From positions 1,241,001 to 1,305,000 of the forward strand of contig JADJOE010000001.1 in the NCBI GenBank assembly GCA_016713905.1: 64,000 nt of DNA, given 5' to 3'. The position numbers and the translations under genes are program-made. The DNA is from Candidatus Vicinibacter proximus (GTDB lineage: Bacteria; Bacteroidota; Bacteroidia; Chitinophagales; Saprospiraceae). The notes under the pieces were generated by a model, which saw only the letters and a list, made by a program, of their open reading frames with translations, was not told the DNA's origin and did no database searches. Positions within the stretch are counted from its first letter, which is position 1. Each line of letters opens with the position of its first letter. Shown here in pieces: positions 28,701 to 36,482 of this stretch.

Positions 28701-28811
28701 TGGTTGGAAGAAAAAATGTCGATTCCGGATGCATTTCATGCGGCGCAAAAACAATTACGCGATAATGGTCTGGATCCTTACAATTGGGCTGGGTTTGTGT
28801 TGGTGGAGTAA
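25749..28811 (+). CDS. Exported TPR-CHAT protein, array copy F (carries palindromic loop)
   Basis: The protein is 1020 residues. The start could be ATG 25749 or the ATG three codons on (MKSRFIFLLGF). Both give a signal peptide ending near LAAQ. The KQVDSLIQVS motif is followed by eight TPRs, several still similar in DNA to those of copies B and K, then YDNILFYKGFLV and the CHAT domain with His about 832 and Cys about 934. It has the in-frame palindromic module at 28263-28351. The site corresponding to the family's LAGTEREVN reads LAWTEWEVN here, and RGGSWN is RGSSWN. It is the last copy before the FISUMP gene, which is convergent with it. Confidence 0.9.
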   Translation: MKIMKSRFIFLLGFLFNHLAAQSVDSVAIKQVDSLIQVSLELRAKYDFDKALQVNAEAEKIALEKIGKQSVAYANVYFNQGKINYDKNDLPLAEKCYLESIAIWEKVQGKQNLDYIKRLSNLANLYRNMSYFQKSEELHLEAKAIIEKVLGKENFHYAWSLTNFANLYMDLGNYDKAEQLYIESNAITEKLFGRENPNFVMNLTNLANLHLRMGNYQKAEPLYLESIAIREKIQGKEHPNYARCLANLAILYDEIGNFEKAEPLYLESKAIREKTLGKEHPDYAQSLNGLANHYYQIGQYEKAELYHLEAKGIWEKVREREHPNYATILSNLALLYFQMGNFEKAEPLFLESKAINERTLGKEHPQYAHSLNGLGNLYNAKGNYENAEEFFLEAKGIWEKALGKEHPDYVFNLNNLAALYCFINEYEKAESLYLEISSIDKRLIVRAMHHLSEKELNNYLNQFSDRQNLNLSFTQHSNKGKILTVCYDNILFYKGFLVQAANQVKNLALSDTFATEKFNLLRSYGHRLAVEYSKPIVERIGVAELEEKANMLEKELTRMVAGYGEAMRQVNWKEVQRNLAAGEAAAEFVHYRFAGKQQSDSTMYAALLLLPGAQQPIFIPLFEEKQLDSLLKTSGERKADYVNGLYTLADRGAMAIEAPKKSLYELIWMPMEKELAGVKKIYFSPTGLLHRINLDAIPVSQMETLADKFQLIEVNSTRQLVIPNQKNIANQDAVLIGGIQYEQDSTIQNNEPVLVSRSRGELSFSSVDSTLRGSSWNSLAWTEWEVNSIEKIMQATGVAVSLKKGYGATEESFKNIGTNNSPFPRILHIATHGYFFPDPDRTISAAGRMSYDSTTSEGTAKAASSKPKVNFGINETVFKISDHPMLRSGLIMAGGNAAWQGKQTLKGRDDGILTAYEISQMNLSNTELVVLSACETGLGDIQGNEGVYGLQRAFKIAGAKYLIMSLWQVPDKQTSLLMTTFYKKWLEEKMSIPDAFHAAQKQLRDNGLDPYNWAGFVLVE
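28263..28351 (+). repeat. In-frame triple-palindrome module, copy in gene F
   Basis: The hairpins are TCTGCC-gca-GGCAGA (28278-28292), CGTAC-gaca-GTACG (28297-28310) and GAACCGC-gaaa-GCGGcTTC (about 28321-28339). The flanks CCTGACCGAACGATT and CAAAGCCAA are shared with the copies in genes I and K. Confidence 0.85.
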
Positions 28812-28838
28812 AAATCCTATTCTCTGTGAATAGAGTTT

Positions 28839-29741
28839 TCAATTTTTTAAACATCTGCAACTAAATCCATGATTTTTTCCCCAATCGATTCTACTGATCC
28901 CGTCAAAGCCCCCACTAAGCGTTATTGCTTTTGCACTTCCAGCGAAGGAGCTCTCATCCGAAGACCAAAAATCTGCTTCCGTACCTTCAAAAATAAATGA
29001 TCCGTTGGCTTGTCTTCTGCCACCAGGCAATGCACTGAAGCCACTTTCATTGCTTGCATGTATGGTTCCGCGCCATAATGGATCAATTTTTTTGAGCGCA
29101 ATGGATGCAAGTGAATCTTTTTTCAAATATTGAAAGAGCGTTTCCCATTCTGCCATACTTGGTATATGCCATCCTTGAGGACAAAGTTTGCCTGATTTTA
29201 CCGCATACCAATTATAGAGTTTTCTGTATTTGGGTCCATTGGCGACATCATTGTTGTAATAACACCATGCGGGTGTTGTAGCAAAGGCCCATTCCATGGG
29301 ATCGGTAATTTTCGGAATACCGGCTTCAATATTTACGTTGGACATCAGCCAACATTGGGTGCCGATGGTTACTATATCATAAAGGTTGTTTTCTGCATCG
29401 CTCACAGCCGTAAAACTACCGCAACCATTGCCTGAAGTCTTAGTGAATGTATAGCTAGCCTCAGCGGTGCACCCGTTAATAAGATCGGTAACCGTTACAG
29501 CATACACGCCGGATTCAAGGACACTTATTTTATTTAAATTGCCAACACCATTTGACCATTTAAACTCGTACAATTCCGCAGCTCCGTTTCTTGGATGCGC
29601 AACCAACTGATCTGAACCTTCCTGGGTAATATTCACTCTGAGGGAGGTGCATTCACCGTCAATCGGTTTTCTAACAAGGCATGAAATGAAAATACATAGT
29701 ATGCTCAATGTTAAAATTAAATGATGTGGTGTTGTTTTCAT
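28839..29741 (-). CDS. FISUMP-domain lipoprotein inside the CHAT array
   Basis: The protein is 300 residues. The N-terminus is a lipoprotein signal (hydrophobic run ending IFISC). About residues 30-100 look like a SprB-type repeat (GVYAVTVTDLINGCTAEASYTF), a motif found in Bacteroidota surface proteins. Residues about 108-300 form a FISUMP domain (Fibrobacter succinogenes major paralogous domain): YDIVTIGTQCWLMSNVN, LYNWYAV, LCPQGWHIPSMAEW, GFSALPGGRR, FWSSDE and a final GFSCRC. The exact role of FISUMP proteins is unknown. They are surface-associated and common in this phylum. It is the only gene on this strand between copies F and H, and a CHAT 3' remnant lies just beyond it, so it may have replaced part of a CHAT gene. 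Confidence 0.85.
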   Translation of the reverse strand: MKTTPHHLILTLSILCIFISCLVRKPIDGECTSLRVNITQEGSDQLVAHPRNGAAELYEFKWSNGVGNLNKISVLESGVYAVTVTDLINGCTAEASYTFTKTSGNGCGSFTAVSDAENNLYDIVTIGTQCWLMSNVNIEAGIPKITDPMEWAFATTPAWCYYNNDVANGPKYRKLYNWYAVKSGKLCPQGWHIPSMAEWETLFQYLKKDSLASIALKKIDPLWRGTIHASNESGFSALPGGRRQANGSFIFEGTEADFWSSDESSFAGSAKAITLSGGFDGISRIDWGKNHGFSCRCLKN

Positions 29742-30231
29742 TTTAACTTAATTATCTATTTGAAAAAGGACAATCAAATTTATAAATTTACTTCGGAATT
29801 GAAAAAAAATATAAAATGATATGAAGAAATTCCGGTTCGAGTAAAAGTCAAAATGCATACAAGAATAAATCAACTTCAGCTCCCGGATCAGGCAATTTGC
29901 AATGTAATTTATTAAAGTTACGATCTAATTTATGATGTGGAAATTCTCCGAAAAACGGAAACGAGTGGGATGGAAAGTGAAATAAGGAATTCATCTATTT
30001 TTTCTTTTATTTTTTCGCCGATACAATAAAAATCTGATGGCTTGCCATCCATTGGTTTAAAATATTATTGGCAGTATTGATATTAAAAAACTCTTGATCA
30101 TTCGTTTCTATATTTTCAATCTGTCAAATCTGATGAGAATAGCTGATGCTATATGGAACCATCAGAGGTGCAAATTTATGTTGTTGGAAGGGAAAAATTT
30201 ATCTACGTCCATGGACTTGTTGACTTTTTAG
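29742..30231. other. Gene-free spacer upstream of a CHAT remnant
   Basis: There is no credible ORF on either strand. The sequence is AT-rich with no recognisable CHAT or TPR homology until about 30232. It presumably contains the promoter of the FISUMP gene. It may be sequence that came in with that gene or decayed CHAT sequence that can no longer be recognised. Confidence 0.4.
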
Positions 30232-30441
30232 GGTGCATTTTAAATTGCAGGAGCAAAGTATTTGATTATGTCATTGTGGCAAGTACCCGATAAACAAACA
30301 TCACTATTGATGACTACTTTTTACAAGAAATGGTTGGAAGAAAAAATGACCATTCCGAAAGCCTTTCATGCAGCACAAAAAGAATTGCGTGAGATAGGTT
30401 TGGATCCTTATCAGTGGGCGGGGTTTGTATTGGTGGAGTAA
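30232..30441 (+). pseudogene. 3' remnant of a TPR-CHAT gene (copy G)
   Basis: The last 70 codons of the family are preserved in frame (KIAGAKYLIMSLWQ, TTFYKKWLEEKM, QKELREIGLDPYQWAGFVLVE, stop at 30439-30441). They begin abruptly after an AF codon pair, and the expected AAA Lys codon is TAA. Everything upstream, including both catalytic residues, is missing. The tail is almost identical to intact copies, so the loss is recent or the tail has been kept by gene conversion. Confidence 0.85.
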
Positions 30442-30556
30442 TCATAATTTCATTATCAATCTTTATTCGAGATGGGCACCGTTAACCTGTGTCAAGATAC
30501 TTGAGGAGTGGTTCTCAAGAAAGAAGTCTATTTTTACAACAATTACAACGAACCGG

Positions 30557-32667
30557 ATGAAACACAAGCTTCTTTTTTTATTGGTATTTGGATTAAATGC
30601 ACTGGTCGCCCAAAAAACTAATCCCCGCGTAATTAAACAAGTGGACAGCCTCCTTCAGGCTTCCGGTTTCTATCTGGATCTTCCGGATCCTGATCGGGCT
30701 TTTGAAGTGCTCAAGCAGGCAGAAATAATCGCCCGTAAAAAAATAGGTATGGAGACACCCGCTTATGGTTCATGCGCCCACAATTTTGGAGTGGTGTATC
30801 ATTACAAGGGTGATTATGCCAACTCAGAAAAATGGTACTTAAAAGCAAAAGCCATTCATGAAAAAGTCTTTGGCAAGGAGAATGACCATTACATCGAAAG
30901 TGTTTTTGACCTGGCTAATCTATACAAACTGAAGGGCGAAAACCAGAAAGCTGAAGTGCTCTTCAGAGAAATTACCAACATCAACAAGCAAAGGTTGAAG
31001 AAAGCCCAAGGCTATTTGTCCGAATCCGAATTAAACAGTTTTCTGAACCGTTTGCTCCCAATAGAACACCAGATCCTTTCTTTCATGCAGTCAGAAGGCG
31101 CAAAGGATTTGACAGCCTCACTTTATGACAACAGCCTTTTTATAAAGGCTTCTTACTTCAGGCGGCCAATCGAATCCAGAGGTTGGTTCGGGCTAATCCC
31201 GGGGCAACCAAAACCTACAATCTTCTCAAGAAAAAAAATGAGCAACTGGCCAATCTATACAGCACACCATGTTCACAACGGGACACCGCAATGATCACCA
31301 CCATGTACAAACAAATAGAAGCACTGGAGAAAGAGCTGGCCCGAATCATTGCGGGTTATGCGGATTCCAAACGGCAGGTATATTGGTGGGATGTACAGTC
31401 CGCTCTCAAACCCGGGGAGGTTGCGGTGGAATTTGTTCATTACTCTTTTTACCGTGCTCAGAAGACTGACAGCACCTTCTATGCTGCTTTACTCCTACAG
31501 CCGGGTAATATGCCCCCTTTGTTTACAGTATTGTTTGAGGAGGCTGAAATGGACAATCTGCTCATGACACAAGGTGAACGCAAGGCGGATTATGCCAATC
31601 AACTGTACGCAACATCAGACAGAGGGGCGATTGAAATTACAAATCCCAAACGTAGCCTGTATTCACTTATCTGGAAGCCTTTTGAAAAGAATTTAGAGGG
31701 CGTTCATACCATTTATTGTTCAAACGATGGATTGTTGCATCGCCTGAATCTTGGTGCCATCCCCTACAACAAGGATCAGACTTTTTCAGATAAATACCGT
31801 TTAGTTGAACTCGGAAGTACCAGGCAATTGGCCTTGCACTCAGAGTTGCAAAACTTAGGGCACGATGCTGTTTTGTACGGAGGCTTGAATTATGAACCAG
31901 ACACTTCAAAAATTCAATCACAGATGCAAGATTCAGCTCCGCTACTGGTCGAACTTTCCTTTGATCGAGTAGATCGAAATCTTCTGAGTGGGAGCTGGAA
32001 TTATCTGGAAGGTACAGACAAGGAAGTAAAGACCATACATAAATTATTGACCGCATCCGGAAATTCGGTGGTGATGAGAAATGGGAACGATGGGACTGAA
32101 GAGAGTTTCAAAGCTATGGGTGTAAGTAATCCATCACCTCGTATATTACACATTGCGACACATGGGTACTTTTTCCCTGACCATGCGGGTGACGAATTTT
32201 CATTTGGTAGCTCATCTTACAATGCTCAGCCAGTTTTCAAAACCAGTGATCACCCAATGCTGCGTTCCGGCCTGATACTTTCAGGGGGTAATGGTGGATG
32301 GTTGGGAAAATCAAATGGGAATGGACAAGCAGATGGTGTTGTAACCGCTTACGAAATCAGTCAAATGAATTTATCGAATACAGAATTGGTAGTGTTGTCT
32401 GCCTGTGAAACAGGCTTAGGGGAAATACAAGGTAACGAAGGTGTATACGGCTTGCAACGTGCATTTAAAATTGCTGGGGTAAAATACCTGATCATGAGTT
32501 TGTGGCAGGTGCCGGATAAACAAACGTCCCTATTGATGACTACTTTTTATAAAAAATGGTTGGAAGAAAAAATGAGTATTCCTGATGCATTTCATGCTGC
32601 GCAGAAGGAATTACGCGAAATTGGATTAGATCCTTACCAGTGGGCGGGGTTTGTATTATTAGAATAA
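30557..32667 (+). pseudogene. Short TPR-CHAT protein, array copy H, broken by a -1 frameshift
   Basis: ATG 30557 starts a signal peptide (ending LVAQ) and KQVDSLLQAS. After the N-terminal region there is only about one recognisable 42-residue TPR before the linker. At the conserved block LYDNSLFYKGF the sequence reads CCTTTTTATAAAGG, with five Ts where sister genes imply six. The frame is lost at about 31137-31141 and runs out at 31294. The correct continuation (KGFLLQAANRIQ, then an intact CHAT domain with HIATHGYFF and SACETGLG) is in the next frame to 32667. A homopolymer deletion is also a common sequencing error. The His-Cys loop is of a different type (HAGDEFSFGSSSYNAQ), shared only with fragment L. 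Confidence 0.85.
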
Positions 32668-32680
32668 ATAGTCAAATGCG

Positions 32681-32730
32681 TTCTCGCTCTCTTTCTCGCT
32701 CTCTTTCTCGCTCTCTTTCTCGCTCTTCTT
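32681..32730. repeat. 12-bp tandem repeat after copy H
   Basis: The unit TTCTCGCTCTCT is repeated about four times between copies H and I, with the last unit imperfect. A related pyrimidine-rich stretch (TTCTCGCTCTCCTTCTCC) follows copy I at about 36198-36215. Confidence 0.8.
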
Positions 32731-32765
32731 CCTTGGTGGGTGTCGGCGCCGTCTGGTAATATGGT

Positions 32766-32810
32766 AACAGGTTGAAGAGCTTCGTCAGCATTTGTGTTGT
32801 AGAAGTGGTG
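32766..32810. repeat. Intergenic CHAT-array repeat, partial copy
   Basis: GAGCTTCGTCAGCATTTGT matches the right half of the palindromic repeat found at 36236 and 51491. The left arm (GCTGAC) is not conserved here. Confidence 0.55.
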
Positions 32811-32874
32811 TTTAGTTAGTAATATTGAAGCTATTTATTAAAATTGTTTTATATAAATTAGTCAAAAATAAATT

Positions 32875-35800
32875 ATGATGAGATACTTTATACTTTTTGT
32901 TATGGTTGTAAGCATAGATTTTTTGAATGCACAAACGCTTGATTCGGTTGTTATCAATCAGGTGGACAGTTTAATCAAAATCTCTCAAAAATTAGCAGAA
33001 AATAAAGAATATCAAAAAGCTCTGGAAGTTAATACAACCGCTGAAAATATTGGATTGAGTAGGCTAGGAAGAGAATCTGCACAGTATGGCAAAAGCTGTT
33101 TTAATCGGGGAACAATACTTCAGCTTTTAAAAAAATTTACTGAGGCAGAAAAGTGGTATATCGATGCGCTAGAAATTAGAGAAAAAGTGCTCGGCAAAGA
33201 ACACCTAGATTATTTAATGAGCCTCAATGCCCTTGCAGGTTTATACATGTCTACCGGAAAATATGAAGATTCCGAATTTTATTATATAAAATCCAAAGAA
33301 ATAAGAGAAAAATTATCAGGAAAGTTAAATCAAGACTATGCTACTCTAATTAGTAATTTAGCAAATGTTTACAGGCTAAAGAACGAGTTGGTCAAAGCTG
33401 AACCCTTGTTTGAGGAGGCTCTAAATATAAGAGCAAAATTGTTAGGTAAAGGACATCCAGATTATGCAAAATCATTAAATAATTTGGCAAACTGTTATGT
33501 TAGCCTTGGTTATTATAGGAAAGCCGAACCACTATATTTAGAAGTTAAAGATATTAGATTAAAAATTTTTGGAAAATACCATATAAATTATGCATCAATA
33601 CTGCATAATTTGGGTAACTTTTACCACTTGCTTGGAGATTTCACAAATGCTGAATTATTTTATTTAGAATCTTTGGAAATTAAAACAAATTTGTTTGGTA
33701 ATAAAAGTCCAGAAAATACAATTACATTAAATAATCTCGGTGTACTTTACTTTGATGTTGGTAATTATCGCGCTGCAGAGAAGATTTATTTAGAATCCCT
33801 TGAAATAACTGCTTTAAATTACGGAAAGGAAAGCCCAGATTATGCGACTGCACTGCACAGCCTGGCTGGCCTTTATACGGCAAAGGGAGACTTTTCTAAA
33901 GCAGAGTCACTTTATTTGGAGACATTAAGAATTCGGAAAGGGACTATAGGAAATGAACACCATGATTATCTTACAACTCTAAATAATCTTGCAGTCCTTT
34001 ACAAAATAAAAGGAGACTATGTTAAAGCTGAAGATATTTATACAAATGTTATAGAATTGGCAGTAAAATCTGTGGGCAAGGAAAATCGTGAATATGCTAG
34101 TTACCTAATTAATTTAGCTAACCTATACCAAATAAAGGGAAATCTTGAAAATGCTGAAATGATTTATTTAGAGGCCTTAAGTATTAAGCAAAAAATATTA
34201 GGGAAAGAACATCCTGAGAACGCTTTCGCTTTAGAAAATCTCTCACAAATTTATAAAACAAAAGGAGATTTATCAAAAACTGAATCATTACTACTAGAGT
34301 CTAAAATTATTAGAGAAAAATCACTCGGAAAAGAGCACCCTGAATATCTTAATTCAATTTACAATTTAGCAGATTTTTATTCAAACTCACAACAAGTTCA
34401 ACAAGCCCTAATTTATTATCTAGAAGGAAACCAACTCAATAAATTGCTGATACAAAAGGCATCTGCTTATTCAACAGAAAGCCAAATGGTATCGTACCTA
34501 AGTTTGTTTAAGAGAAAACAATCAATATTCCAATCATTTGCTTTGGATAACATACAAACCAATTTAGGTAGTGAGTTGTATAATAATTCTTTATTTTATA
34601 ATGGGTTACTGATTAAAAATTATAGTCAAATTGTCAATCAAATTAAGAATACAGATAGTATGAATCTTAATCTCTTTAGAAGTTGGCAAGACTCCCGTAA
34701 ACTCCTTGGGCTGGAACTATTAAAACCATTATCAGAGCGAAAATTCGTCAATGAATTAGAATCTAAAGCAGAAAAATACGAGAAACAATTAACCTTGAAC
34801 ATTTCATCCTTTAAACAATTAAATCAAGAAGTTACATATAGGGATATAACCAGTAAACTTCATGCTGGTGAAGCTGCGGTTGAATTTATTAACTTCAGTT
34901 ACGCCAAACCTGAATTTACTGACAGTACAATTTATGTTGCTCTAGTTTTAATATCTGGATGGGATTCACCAAAAATATTCCCTCTTTTCGAAGAAAAAAT
35001 TCTGGATTCCCTCTTGCATTCCACCTCAGATCGAAAGGCTGATTATGTCAACAATTTATACTCACTTACAAACCGTGGTGCAATAGCCATCGATGCTCCC
35101 AAAAAATCTTTATATGAAATACTTTGGAAACCACTTGAAAAGGAATTGACAGGAATCAAAACTGTTTATTATTCTCCAAGTGGATTGCTGCACAGAATAA
35201 ATTTGGATGCAATACCTATTTCCGATACTGAAACCCTTGCAGATAAATATCAGTTGATTGCTGTCAATAGTACCCGTCAATTGGTCATTCCTGATCAGGT
35301 TAAAATTGTTAATAGCGAGGCGGTTTTATACGGAGGCATCCTTTTTGAGCAAGATAGTATTTTAGAAGTAAAAGAAGCTTTATTGACTAATCGCACACTG
35401 GGCAGTCTGACATTCTCTTCTGTTGACTCATCATTGAAAGGCGGCACTTGGAATTATCTTCCATTTACAGAACGCGAAGTGAATGCCATAGAAAAAACCA
35501 TGGAGGCTGCTGGGGTAAAAACCAATTTGAAAAAAGGCTATCAGGCCACTGAAGAATCATTCAAAAATATCGGTGCAAATAACTCCCCTTCACCTAGAAT
35601 TCTACACATAGCAACCCACGGTTACTTTTTCCCAGATCCTGACCGAACGATTTCTGCCGCAGGCAGAATGTCGTACGACAGTACGGCAAGTGAGGGAACA
35701 GCGAAAGCGGCTTCTTCAAAGCCAAAAGTGAAACATGGAATAAATGAACCCATATTCAAAATTTCCGATCATCCCATGTTACGAAGTGGGCTTATTATGG

Positions 35801-36186
35801 CCGGCGGCAATACAGCATGGCAAGGTAAGAAAACATTGGAAGGAAGGGAAGATGGAATTCTTACTGCTTACGAAATCTCACAAATGAATTTGTCCAATAC
35901 TGAACTGGTAGTTCTCTCTGCATGCGAAACCGGCCTTGGGGATATTCAGGGCAACGAAGGTGTATACGGCTTGCAACGCGCATTTAAAATCGCTGGGGTA
36001 AAATACCTGATTATGAGTTTGTGGCAAGTGCCGGATAAACAAACATCCCTATTGATGACTACTTTTTATAAAAAATGGCTGGAAGATAAAATGACGATAC
36101 CGGATGCGTTTCATGCGGCGCAGAAGGAATTGCGGGAGATAGGATTGGATCCTTATCAGTGGGCTGGATTTGTGTTGGTGGAGTAA
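32875..36186 (+). CDS. Exported TPR-CHAT protein, array copy I (longest, palindromic loop)
   Basis: At 1103 residues this is the longest intact copy. The signal peptide ends near LNAQ and is followed by NQVDSLIKIS. There are about ten 42-residue TPRs, well diverged from each other in sequence (unlike copy B), then the linker YNNSLFYNGLLI and the CHAT domain with His about 915 and Cys about 1017. The in-frame palindromic module is at 35638-35726. DNA from the module to about 35820 is nearly identical to copy K, pointing to gene conversion. The gene is flanked by long spacers with repeats, so it may have its own promoter. Confidence 0.9.
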   Translation: MMRYFILFVMVVSIDFLNAQTLDSVVINQVDSLIKISQKLAENKEYQKALEVNTTAENIGLSRLGRESAQYGKSCFNRGTILQLLKKFTEAEKWYIDALEIREKVLGKEHLDYLMSLNALAGLYMSTGKYEDSEFYYIKSKEIREKLSGKLNQDYATLISNLANVYRLKNELVKAEPLFEEALNIRAKLLGKGHPDYAKSLNNLANCYVSLGYYRKAEPLYLEVKDIRLKIFGKYHINYASILHNLGNFYHLLGDFTNAELFYLESLEIKTNLFGNKSPENTITLNNLGVLYFDVGNYRAAEKIYLESLEITALNYGKESPDYATALHSLAGLYTAKGDFSKAESLYLETLRIRKGTIGNEHHDYLTTLNNLAVLYKIKGDYVKAEDIYTNVIELAVKSVGKENREYASYLINLANLYQIKGNLENAEMIYLEALSIKQKILGKEHPENAFALENLSQIYKTKGDLSKTESLLLESKIIREKSLGKEHPEYLNSIYNLADFYSNSQQVQQALIYYLEGNQLNKLLIQKASAYSTESQMVSYLSLFKRKQSIFQSFALDNIQTNLGSELYNNSLFYNGLLIKNYSQIVNQIKNTDSMNLNLFRSWQDSRKLLGLELLKPLSERKFVNELESKAEKYEKQLTLNISSFKQLNQEVTYRDITSKLHAGEAAVEFINFSYAKPEFTDSTIYVALVLISGWDSPKIFPLFEEKILDSLLHSTSDRKADYVNNLYSLTNRGAIAIDAPKKSLYEILWKPLEKELTGIKTVYYSPSGLLHRINLDAIPISDTETLADKYQLIAVNSTRQLVIPDQVKIVNSEAVLYGGILFEQDSILEVKEALLTNRTLGSLTFSSVDSSLKGGTWNYLPFTEREVNAIEKTMEAAGVKTNLKKGYQATEESFKNIGANNSPSPRILHIATHGYFFPDPDRTISAAGRMSYDSTASEGTAKAASSKPKVKHGINEPIFKISDHPMLRSGLIMAGGNTAWQGKKTLEGREDGILTAYEISQMNLSNTELVVLSACETGLGDIQGNEGVYGLQRAFKIAGVKYLIMSLWQVPDKQTSLLMTTFYKKWLEDKMTIPDAFHAAQKELREIGLDPYQWAGFVLVE
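35638..35726 (+). repeat. In-frame triple-palindrome module, copy in gene I
   Basis: The hairpins are TCTGCC-gca-GGCAGA (35653-35667) and CGTAC-gaca-GTACG (35672-35685). In the third, CCGC has become CAGC, so CAGC-gaaa-GCGG is weakened by one mismatch. The same change is present in gene K. Confidence 0.85.
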
Positions 36187-36235
36187 TTATTTTTTCATTC
36201 TCGCTCTCCTTCTCCTTCTTTTTCATTACACTCTG

Positions 36236-36285
36236 AATGCCGACAAGCGGCGCTTCGTCAGCGTTTGTATCAGTGGAATAATTGA
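36236..36285. repeat. Intergenic CHAT-array palindromic repeat
   Basis: GCCGAC-aagcggcgcttc-GTCAGC, then GTTTGTAT and GTGGAATAATT. It is homologous to the copy at 51491-51545 (GCTGAC-aagcagagcttc-GTCAGC). The outer arms and the inner AAGC/GCTT can pair. Confidence 0.65.
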
Positions 36286-36482
36286 AGCCATGATTTAATT
36301 TTAAAACCTTATCCAGGTATCCATATTTAAATGTGATAGATCAATAGATGGATATCTTAATTAAAAAATTTCGATTTACAGAATATTAAATAACTTATTA
36401 TAAGATTCTTACCTTAGCTGTTAAACCAGAATTTATTATTTTCTGAAATGGGCTGGTTTTTAATTTTTGTAAATTATTTTGG

